A stretch of 27,950 nt of DNA. Source: an uncultured Clostridia bacterium (GTDB taxonomy: Bacteria > Bacillota > Clostridia > Christensenellales > Borkfalkiaceae). Below are positions 21,952 through 27,950 of this stretch, piece by piece. How positions within the stretch are numbered: position 1 is the first letter of the stretch; every line of letters starts with the position of its first letter. The DNA is taken from assembly GCA_934247855.1 (NCBI GenBank), contig CAKQKA010000005.1:1-27950 (forward strand), read 5' to 3'. The position numbers were made by a program, and so were the translations under genes. The notes below the pieces were generated by a model that searched no databases, was not told the origin of the DNA, and worked only from the letters and a program-made list of their open reading frames with translations.

Positions 21952-23641
21952 ACTGCACGTTGATCGACAAGAATTCCACGATATCGGTAGTGCCGTTTAA
22001 AACAAGGCGTTTGCATGACTCCGAAAGGTCGATCATTCCGTTTTCTATGGCGAGTTTTCTTATATCGTCGGATTTCATATCCGAGGTGATATTCGCCTTG
22101 ATGTAGTTGTCGAGATACAAAATCTCGTGAATGGCGATACGCCCTTTATAACCGGTATGATTGCAGAACTGACAGCCCGCGCTGCGGTAAATGGTAGCCT
22201 GTTCTTCAATCCCTAACAGCTTCATTTCTTCGGGCGTGGTCCTGGAACGTTTTTTGCAGACCGGACAAAGGCGTTTTATAAGTCGCTGAGCGATAACGCC
22301 GATGAGCGCGTCTTTGGCAAGATAGTTGCTTACGCCCATATCCACAAGACGAGTGAACGCCCCGGACGCGTCGTTGGTGTGCAAAGTGGAAAATACCAGA
22401 TGCCCCGTGATAGAAGCTCTGATAGCGATATCCGCGGTTTCTTCGTCACGGATTTCGCCGATCATTATGATATCCGGATCCTGACGGAGAATACTCCTCA
22501 AAGTGGTTGCGAACGTGAGGTTCGCTTTGGTATTAACCTGAACCTGGTTAACGCCCGGCAAGGTGTATTCCACAGGGTCCTCAACGGTAACAATGTTTAC
22601 CTTGTTTGTGTTTTTTTCTTTAAGGAACGAGTAAAGCGTAGTGGACTTACCGCAACCGGTAGGACCTGTAAGCAGCACGATTCCGTGCGGGTGCGCAAGA
22701 ATACTATCGACGATTTCGTTCTCTTCGGGGGTGAAGCCGAGTTCAGCGCGCGAGAAACGGAACGACGTTTTATCGAGAATACGAATAACGAACTTTTCGC
22801 CGTAAACGGTGGGCAACGTAGACACACGGAAATCGAACTCCGTGCCGTTGATAACCATATTGATACGCCCGTCCTGCGGGATACGGCGTTCGGCAATGTT
22901 GAGTCCCGACAAAATCTTTAAGCGAGCGCAAACGGCTGCGTAAGCCTCGATAGGGAACCCTGCGCGTTCCTGCAAGTCGCCGTCGATACGGTAACGCACT
23001 TTGACGATTCTTTCGAAAGGTTCGATGTGAATATCGCTCGCGCGGAACGGAATCGCCTCTTTAATGATAGAATCCACAAGACGCACGGCGGGCGCGTTGA
23101 TGATATCGTCCACGCTTTCTATCGTGGTCGTACCGCCTTCTTTAGCGTCGCGCAGCAGTTGCTTATCGCTCTCGGTTCTGAGCGTTTGCAACGCGCTGGA
23201 CGTGGATCTTACCGCAGTGATAGAATCGAGCAGAATATCTACCTGCGTAGGCGGGACGAAAATGTATTCTATTCTGCCGTCGTGGAAAGTGCCCGCCATG
23301 GACATAGCGTTGTAATCGAGCGGTCTGCCGATAGCCATAAGAAGAACGTTTTCTTTGGTCTTATACAGCGGAACCATCTTGATTTTTTTGAGAAACGCAA
23401 GATTGTAATTATCGGCGATCGTCTGCTTAACGTCGAACATATCGAGTTCGGCATACGCAAGGTTATAAAACTCGCCGAGCGCAGGCAACGCCATGACTTC
23501 GGTACAGTAGTTTTTGACCAGCATATACTTTTCCACGGTCATGTTAAGGCGCGCGCAGTCTTCGAGTATTTCGTCGCGTTTTCTTTTCTCAATTATTTTT
23601 TTGTATATGTAGTAGTTAAGTATCTCGTAATTGATATTCAA
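21950..23641 (-). CDS. GspE/PilB/ComGA-type pilus assembly ATPase
   Basis: A 563-aa cytoplasmic hexameric ATPase that drives extension of type IV pili or a competence pseudopilus. An N-terminal MshEN-like domain (about residues 10-150) precedes the catalytic part. Walker A is GPTGCGKSTT (near residue 326), the Asp box TVEDPVE, Walker B DPDIIMIGEIRD and the His box GHLVFSTLHTND. The tetracysteine zinc motif is CPVC...CQFC (from about 459). These place it with extension ATPases and not with PilT. The start is TTG at 23641, with GGGAGG 7 nt upstream and no suitable ATG nearby. It follows gspF by 29 bp. Its end, GTTDIVEFLSINVQ, looks natural. Confidence 0.93.
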   Translation of the reverse strand: MNINYEILNYYIYKKIIEKRKRDEILEDCARLNMTVEKYMLVKNYCTEVMALPALGEFYNLAYAELDMFDVKQTIADNYNLAFLKKIKMVPLYKTKENVLLMAIGRPLDYNAMSMAGTFHDGRIEYIFVPPTQVDILLDSITAVRSTSSALQTLRTESDKQLLRDAKEGGTTTIESVDDIINAPAVRLVDSIIKEAIPFRASDIHIEPFERIVKVRYRIDGDLQERAGFPIEAYAAVCARLKILSGLNIAERRIPQDGRINMVINGTEFDFRVSTLPTVYGEKFVIRILDKTSFRFSRAELGFTPEENEIVDSILAHPHGIVLLTGPTGCGKSTTLYSFLKEKNTNKVNIVTVEDPVEYTLPGVNQVQVNTKANLTFATTLRSILRQDPDIIMIGEIRDEETADIAIRASITGHLVFSTLHTNDASGAFTRLVDMGVSNYLAKDALIGVIAQRLIKRLCPVCKKRSRTTPEEMKLLGIEEQATIYRSAGCQFCNHTGYKGRIAIHEILYLDNYIKANITSDMKSDDIRKLAIENGMIDLSESCKRLVLNGTTDIVEFLSINVQ

Positions 23642-23670
23642 GAGGCACCCTCCCCGAAAAACAACGATGT

Positions 23671-24939
23671 TTATGCTATTTTAGCAAAAACGTATCCGCT
23701 CACAGTCATTGCGACCGACGCTGTATTTGTGTAATCCTGTTGCATAATGGTCAGCATAGGCGAATAAACGGCAATAAACATAAGTGCGATCACCGCGCCC
23801 ATAACTGCAAGAAGTATGGGCTGAATGAGCGAGGTTGCCTTAAGAATGGAAACCTCTACCTGTTGATCGAAATAGTTCTGCGTCCTGATAAGAACTTCGT
23901 CCAGTTCGCCGGAGCTTTCACCCGTGGAAATCATTTGAATGAGCATTTGAGGAAAAATGTTGTAACACCCCATCGCAAACGTGAGCGACGCACCTCGGCG
24001 AACGTCCTCTATAACGTTTTTGAAAGTTTTGGAGGCATATCTGTTGCCGAGCAGGTTCTGCACGACGTCGAGCGCGTCAACAAGATTCATACCGCTTGTA
24101 AGAAGCAACCCCGTCGCCTTGGTGAACTTGCTTGCAACCATATCGATTTGCACGCGCTTTATGGCGGGCAGACGGTATTTTATCACGTCCGTTGCATACT
24201 TGCCTTTTTCAGTACGCAAGGCAAAAAATATAACAGCGATAAGAATTACGACGGCGCAAAGCAAATACATCCCGTTCGCACGAACCCAGCGACTTGTGGC
24301 AAATACCGCCGTCGTTATGGGATTCATTTCTTTTATATCCATCAACGCGATAGTGTTTTCGAATTGCGGAATAATGAACAGCAGAAACAACAGCACGACC
24401 GCAACAAGCAAAACGCCCATGATAATCGGATACGCAAGCGCGCTTTTTATCTTGCGATCAAGCTCCTCTTCTTTCTGATAGTAATCGGCAAGATTGGTAA
24501 GAACCAATTCGAGATTGCCCGAAATTTCTCCGACATAAATCATACTGCGGAAAAACTCCGGGAATACTTTTTTGTGCTTTTCCATCGCTTTGGACAGCAG
24601 CACGCCGATTTTTACGTCGTCGTAAACCATGTAGATAATTTTCTTGAAATATCCCGAAAAACTCTGCATTTTTAACTGCGATAAACTGTCGAGTATAGAA
24701 ATACCGGAATTGAGCAGAATGGCGAACTGCCGACAAAAGTTCGTAAGTTCAGCCGTATCCACCTTGCCCGTTACGCTGAAAAAACGGCTGGGCGAAGCGT
24801 CGCTCAACGGCTTGCACGATATCAGAAACAGGTTTTGTTGCGCAAGCTGGCGCCGTAAATGATTTTCATCTTCGGCAAAAAACGAGCCGGTGAATTTCTG
24901 CTTTTCTATATTGACGGCCGTATATTTGTATTTTCGCAA
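23671..24939 (-). CDS. GspF/PilC/ComGB-type inner-membrane platform protein
   Basis: A 422-aa polytopic membrane protein that anchors the assembly ATPase and passes pilins to the growing fibre. It opens RKYKYTAVNIEKQKFTG, the usual PilC start. Two GspF domains follow (about residues 65-190 and 265-390), each with ARQ/LLxSG-type signatures such as FCRQFAILLNSGISILDSL and FTKATGLLLTSGMNLVDALD, and TM segments lie between them and near the C-terminus. TTG at 24939 is the likely start, because GGAGG lies 5 nt before it and the protein then has family length. An ATG at 25056 in the same frame would add 39 basic residues, but has no ribosome site and lies next to a dispersed 15-mer. Confidence 0.92.
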   Translation of the reverse strand: MRKYKYTAVNIEKQKFTGSFFAEDENHLRRQLAQQNLFLISCKPLSDASPSRFFSVTGKVDTAELTNFCRQFAILLNSGISILDSLSQLKMQSFSGYFKKIIYMVYDDVKIGVLLSKAMEKHKKVFPEFFRSMIYVGEISGNLELVLTNLADYYQKEEELDRKIKSALAYPIIMGVLLVAVVLLFLLFIIPQFENTIALMDIKEMNPITTAVFATSRWVRANGMYLLCAVVILIAVIFFALRTEKGKYATDVIKYRLPAIKRVQIDMVASKFTKATGLLLTSGMNLVDALDVVQNLLGNRYASKTFKNVIEDVRRGASLTFAMGCYNIFPQMLIQMISTGESSGELDEVLIRTQNYFDQQVEVSILKATSLIQPILLAVMGAVIALMFIAVYSPMLTIMQQDYTNTASVAMTVSGYVFAKIA

Positions 24940-25065
24940 AATAACCTCCGTTCGTTCGGGCAAAGTTTTCACACTGCTTTGCCGCGCCGACAGCGACTTG
25001 AAACGCGTTATCCGCACCGTCGCCGAATTGGTTTGTTTTTTATTTGTTACGCGCATAAACCGCGC

Positions 25066-25080
25066 GATAATCGACCTATA
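25066..25080 (-). repeat. Dispersed 15-mer motif, copy 5
   Basis: The plus strand shows exact GATAATCGACCTATA, preceded by C and G. It lies between the prepilin peptidase gene and gspF, in the direction of transcription. Confidence 0.85.
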
Positions 25081-25104
25081 GAGTAAGATTTTTTATATTT
25101 CGTC

Positions 25105-25158
25105 ATGTCAAGCGGAGCTGTCAACGGCATTAAGCCGTTGACTGAAGAGGACAATTTT
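25105..25158 (+). repeat. REP family 3, copy B
   Basis: GTCAACGGC (25120-25128) and GCCGTTGAC (25134-25142) pair perfectly. AGCTGTC precedes and GACTGAAGAGGA follows, as in the element at 12554. The stem sequence differs from that copy while the flanks are kept. It sits inside the pilus operon, between the peptidase gene and gspF. Confidence 0.78.
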
Positions 25159-25191
25159 AATAATTCGCCGTCCTTGTTTGAAAAGCCGTGT

Positions 25192-25992
25192 TTATGCACC
25201 CAACACAAAACTCAGATAACAATTTACAACCCACTCGCCGATAAACAACGCAAGTATGCAGCCGAGGGCAAGATACGGCGCGAAGGGATATTCCACGCCT
25301 TTTTCCTTTTTATGCGCGGCTGTAACGCCTAATACGACGGATGCGATAACGGACGCGACGAGCGTTGCGAAAAATACGCTCTTTATGCCGAGCGCAAGAC
25401 CACAAGCCGCCATAAGTTTTACGTCGCCGAACCCCATTGCCTCTTTTTTAAGAATAAGACGAGCAATAAGATAGAACCCGCCGAAAAACACAACCGAGAA
25501 CGCAAGTCCTATAAGGCGCGATTTCCAATCGACGTAAGTTTTATCAAAAAAGCAGGCTATAACACCGATAACGGCTATAAAAATCGACATACTGTCCGGT
25601 ATGTAACCGTGTTTTGCGTCGATCAGCGCGGCGACGATGAGCGCCGTCGAAACGAGCATACCGGCAACCGAATAGACATAGCCGAAATATTTCGACAAGT
25701 ACGCAAACAGCACCCATAAAACGGCGTTTATTATCTCTATAACAAACGTAACCGCGGGAATACGCGCCTTGCAATAACGGCACTTTCCGCCAAGCACGAT
25801 GTACGAAATTATGGGGATGTTATCGTAAAAACTGATTTTTTTACCGCAAGAATCGCAATGCGACGGTTTGGTTGCGATATTTTCGCCCGAGGGCAACCGA
25901 GCGACAAGTACGCCCGAAAAGCTACCGAAGCACGCGCCGAGTATGAACGCAATCACGCAAAAACATACAAAATAAAAATTTTCCATACTCAC
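25192..25992 (-). CDS. Type IV prepilin peptidase (PilD/ComC type)
   Basis: A 266-aa polytopic membrane aspartyl protease that cuts the leader of prepilins, here probably the three encoded just upstream, and N-methylates the new end. The cytoplasmic zinc loop has CDSC (46-49) and CRYC (71-74). The catalytic aspartates are D125 in ALIDAKHGYIPD and D190 in GFGDVK. About seven to eight TM segments are evident, so it is full-length and bifunctional. The first possible start is GTG at 25992, overlapping the previous stop as GTGA. ATG at 25986 is the alternative. AAGGGG lies upstream of both. Confidence 0.93.
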   Translation of the reverse strand: MSMENFYFVCFCVIAFILGACFGSFSGVLVARLPSGENIATKPSHCDSCGKKISFYDNIPIISYIVLGGKCRYCKARIPAVTFVIEIINAVLWVLFAYLSKYFGYVYSVAGMLVSTALIVAALIDAKHGYIPDSMSIFIAVIGVIACFFDKTYVDWKSRLIGLAFSVVFFGGFYLIARLILKKEAMGFGDVKLMAACGLALGIKSVFFATLVASVIASVVLGVTAAHKKEKGVEYPFAPYLALGCILALFIGEWVVNCYLSFVLGA

Positions 25993-26402
25993 GCCGCCCC
26001 TTGTCCGACCGTTTCAGAGGCTCCATAACGCCACTCATAGGTTTTATTTTCGCCTTGAACGGTAACTTTAACGTAAAGAACAACGATTTCGTTTTCTTTT
26101 AAAACGAGCGTGTAATTACCTCCGTTCTTCTCTGTTTCGGCTGTAAAACCGAATTTTTCGACAAGAGCCTTAATCTCTGCGCCCGAACCGGTCTCCGCAT
26201 TATCAATATCCGCAATCGGGGAAGCGATAAAATATTCGCCTATCTGATCTATCGCCGTGCGCTTTTCAAACCGTGAAACCAGCCTGTCGTTATTACCCGA
26301 CGTGCCTGCCGCCAACGATACTATCGTGCCGATAAGTATTGAAATTACGGCGATAAGAATTACCGAATAAAGAAGGATAAAACCGTCTTTTTTATTATTC
26401 AA
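25989..26402 (-). CDS. Pseudopilin lacking Glu5 (GspK/PilX/ComGG-like)
   Basis: A 137-aa protein starting with a short basic leader, then G|FILLYSVILIAVISILIGTIV. The Gly-Phe cleavage site and hydrophobic N-helix are those of type IV pilin-like proteins. Position +5 is Tyr instead of the usual Glu, as in the tip-type minor pilins (GspK/PilX). The start is TTG at 26402, with GGAGGG 7 nt upstream. It overlaps the peptidase gene by 4 bp and lies 82 bp after the previous pilin gene. The C-terminal part is a small globular domain with no recognisable motif. Confidence 0.82.
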   Translation of the reverse strand: MNNKKDGFILLYSVILIAVISILIGTIVSLAAGTSGNNDRLVSRFEKRTAIDQIGEYFIASPIADIDNAETGSGAEIKALVEKFGFTAETEKNGGNYTLVLKENEIVVLYVKVTVQGENKTYEWRYGASETVGQGAA

Positions 26403-26429
26403 TTGTTTACCCTCCGTTTATAAAGAATC

Positions 26430-26444
26430 GATAATCGACCTATA
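26430..26444 (-). repeat. Dispersed 15-mer motif, copy 6
   Basis: The plus strand shows exact GATAATCGACCTATA, 27 bp upstream of the third pilin gene's TTG start and within the pilus operon. Confidence 0.85.
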
Positions 26445-26484
26445 CGCCGATTTTGCGGTTGTTTTAATAAAATAAAGCGACAGT

Positions 26485-26928
26485 TTATAAATCGTAATGG
26501 CTGACGAAAGCCCGATCCATAGCATAAATTACTTTTCCGCTGTTTTTCTCGTAAGTTCCGGCAAAGAACGATTCGTTTACGGTCATTTCAAGAACAAACG
26601 CCGCGTTTTGTTCGTCGGTTAAATCATAACCCGCGGTATAATAAATTTTGTAAACCATGCCGCCGCCATCGATCGCTTCGCCCGAGCCGACATCCACTTT
26701 CAAGTATTTATCTGCGTTAGCCTTAAAACCGACGGAGCCTTGCATTTTATAACATTCAAGATATTTTTGCGTTTCGAAAATAAAAAATTTTTCGTTATCC
26801 ACACGGCGGCTCACTGTGAACGAAAACATTACGGCAGTCATCGCCGCGCCGAACGCAACGGCGATAAGCGTAAAAGCTATAACCGACTCTAATAAAGTGT
26901 AACCTTTTCGGGAATTACGGTGCTTCAT
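26485..26928 (-). CDS. Prepilin-like minor pilin
   Basis: 147 aa. The leader MKHRNSRKG is followed by YTLLESVIAFTLIAVAFGAA, with Glu at +5 and Tyr in place of the usual Phe at +1. The remaining domain of about 110 residues has no motif I know. The ATG overlaps the stop of the preceding pilin gene (ATGA), so they are translationally coupled. It most resembles GspI/PilV-type minor pilins in size and position, but that is inference from order. Confidence 0.86.
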   Translation of the reverse strand: MKHRNSRKGYTLLESVIAFTLIAVAFGAAMTAVMFSFTVSRRVDNEKFFIFETQKYLECYKMQGSVGFKANADKYLKVDVGSGEAIDGGGMVYKIYYTAGYDLTDEQNAAFVLEMTVNESFFAGTYEKNSGKVIYAMDRAFVSHYDL

Positions 26929-27464
26929 CGGCTCGCCCTCCCAGATAAAAGTATAGAAACCGGCACGCTCGAACCGTCATAGGTTATGTTAACCTTTATC
27001 ACGTCTCCGCCGAATGCGCCGTCGGCACCCGCACCGTCGGCATCTGCGGCATATATCTCAAAATCAATATCGATAATTTTTGAAAAAGTCCACCCGTCCG
27101 TATACTTCGGGGTTATCAGTCTTTTATTCTGAGCATCGAAAAATATTCGGTATTCTGCCGCGGGAACGCCCGTCGCCTCGCCCGGCACGGTTGCGGTAAT
27201 ACCGCATATTTTGCCGCCTCTGCCGGATTCGCCTGCCAGCATAACAGAATCGTCGCCGACGAAATTATCAAACCAGTCATAAACGGCGTTTTCGGCAAAA
27301 TATATATCGGCGGAAACATTATAATCATTACCCGACCGCATACGCTCGTTCATTACGGCGACGATAAGCGACGCGATTGACGTTACCAGAATTATGGTGA
27401 CCGCCAGGGTGATAATCATTTCAACCAAGGTGAAGCCACGTTTTCGGGAAAGTTTTTTCTTCAT
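26925..27464 (-). CDS. Prepilin-like protein (GspJ/PilW-like minor pilin)
   Basis: 179 aa. The leader MKKKLSRKRG ends at a classic G|FTLVEMIITLAVTIIL cleavage site with Glu at +5, followed by one long hydrophobic N-helix. The rest is a globular domain of about 140 residues, rich in Gly and Asp, with PKYTDGWTFSKIIDIDFEIY near the end. Length and position first in the minor-pilin set fit GspJ/PilW. The ATG at 27464 lacks a good ribosome site, unlike its neighbours. No convincing promoter is seen in the 50 bp before the repeats begin, so the operon may start further upstream, or the repeats may carry its promoter. No major pilin gene or PilT is in the window. Confidence 0.86.
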   Translation of the reverse strand: MKKKLSRKRGFTLVEMIITLAVTIILVTSIASLIVAVMNERMRSGNDYNVSADIYFAENAVYDWFDNFVGDDSVMLAGESGRGGKICGITATVPGEATGVPAAEYRIFFDAQNKRLITPKYTDGWTFSKIIDIDFEIYAADADGAGADGAFGGDVIKVNITYDGSSVPVSILLSGRASR

Positions 27465-27516
27465 AGTTTGAATTTTTGCGATTTATATTCGCGGGATTTG
27501 ATTTGCTATTGACTTT

Positions 27517-27643
27517 TTTTGCGGCAAAGATACAAGCAGTGCAAGGCTCGCCGAGTTGGACGGATACGATAGACCTTTGCGGTCATCGTAGTCGTACAAC
27601 GATGGCAGTTAACGCAGCAATGCACTCTAGATATGCCGCAAAA
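27517..27643 (+). repeat. Structured hairpin element, complete copy 2
   Basis: TTTTGCGGCA (27517-27526) pairs with TGCCGCAAAA (27634-27643). AGTGCA pairs with TGCACT further in. An inner stem GTTG...GATACGATAGACC / GGTCATCGTAGTCGTACAAC caps in TTTGC. Order and length match the element at 17189: AAGGCTCG, GATAGACCTT, CGGTCATCGT, GATGGCAG and AACGC are shared, while the outer stem sequence is entirely different but still paired. Confidence 0.82.
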
Positions 27644-27644
27644 T

Positions 27645-27701
27645 GCGCCTTACGGCTAGATCCTTCGTGAGCCGAACAAGCGGGGGAGTCTCAGGATGAC
27701 G
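27645..27701 (+). repeat. REP family 2, copy C
   Basis: It starts GCGCCTTACGGCTAGATCC, continues TTCGTGAGCCGA and ends TCTCAGGATGACG. It directly follows the structured hairpin, as copy B is close to a hairpin cluster at 16933-17319. Confidence 0.82.
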
Positions 27702-27740
27702 AAATGTTCAAGGGCTTAAATACGATTTTCCGCCCACCCC

Positions 27741-27950
27741 CTTTTTAGGGTTTAGATGCAAGCAGTGCGAGGCTCGCCATTTTCCCGCACCCCCTTTTTA
27801 GGGCGCAGGCGCGCTTACGGCAAGGCTCGTTGGTGATTGCAGGACTGAATAGACCTTTACTACCCCCTTTTTAGGGTTTAGATGCAAGCAGTGCGAGGCT
27901 CGCCATTTTTCCGCAACCCCTTTTTAGGGCGCAGGCGCGCTTACGGCAAG
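27741..27950 (+). repeat. 126-bp tandem array of hairpin-element half units (cut by edge)
   Basis: The string CTTTTTAGGG recurs at 27741, 27794, 27867 and 27920. Alternate copies are exactly 126 bp apart, and the visible 84 bp of unit 2 differ from unit 1 at two positions. Each 126-bp unit is a 53-bp and a 73-bp 5' half of the structured element, with TTTAGATGCAAGCAGTGC and CGCAGGCGCGCTTACGGC variants respectively. The array continues beyond the window. Confidence 0.85.

Noticed and set aside
24940..25056. 39-residue N-terminal extension of GspF starting at ATG 25056
   Set aside because: No ribosome site precedes that ATG and the extension is basic and unlike the family. A TTG with GGAGG gives the normal PilC start.
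11116..26444. The dispersed 15-mer as a promoter element
   Set aside because: Two copies lie just after terminators with no gene downstream in their direction nearby, and spacing to start codons is inconsistent. A promoter role is not supported.

Overview
The window looks like part of a Gram-positive, Clostridia-type chromosome of moderate GC, probably from an uncultured gut lineage. The support is purine-rich AGGAGG-type ribosome sites, consensus TTGACA/TATAAT promoters, a 637-residue Firmicutes-length GyrB next to GyrA, and a comG/T4P-like pilus operon. I cannot place it more precisely. No rRNA, tRNA, CRISPR array or intact transposase gene was seen.

Region 1 (1-10602, minus strand) is one uninterrupted reading frame of at least 3534 codons that runs off the left edge. 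It encodes a giant, secreted or membrane-anchored repeat protein. Its N-terminus has a signal or anchor segment. About 900 divergent residues follow, then five tandem 48-aa units, then about 100-110-aa units. The rest is a 3.63-kb (about 1210-aa) super-repeat present at least one and a half times. Each super-repeat contains an internal hydrophobic, TM-like segment, and the first also contains six near-identical 99-aa units. A perfect-consensus promoter sits 82-110 bp upstream of the start. No function can be assigned.

Region 2 (10603-14010) holds a YegS/DgkB-type lipid kinase with its own promoter and terminator. A block of REP-like palindromes follows, then an XRE repressor divergent from a membrane protein with a Cys-rich tail. 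That membrane gene's promoter carries a perfect palindrome between the -35 and -10 boxes.

Region 3 (14030-19400, minus strand) is gyrB then gyrA, separated by 580 bp filled with dispersed repeats. One of these is a 131-nt, almost fully paired hairpin that begins at the gyrB stop codon.

Region 4 (19680-21680, minus strand) is a degraded polymorphic-toxin cassette. It consists of a HINT pretoxin domain plus C-terminal toxin domain, broken by an in-frame stop inside the HINT start motif, followed 5 bp later by a candidate immunity gene. The end of an endonuclease/exonuclease/phosphatase gene survives as a remnant next to the pilus operon.

Region 5 (21950-27464, minus strand) is a type IV pilus/competence-like operon: two prepilin-like proteins, a third E5-less pseudopilin, prepilin peptidase, GspF/PilC and GspE/PilB. 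Four of its six genes appear to start at TTG or GTG behind good ribosome sites. The right edge (27465-27950) is repeats, ending in a 126-bp tandem array cut by the window.

Two dispersed signals cross all these regions and are the main non-coding novelty. One is an exact 15-mer, TATAGGTCGATTATC, found six times, always between genes, with a near copy built into a terminator. The other is a structured hairpin family whose stems differ in sequence between copies but keep their pairing.
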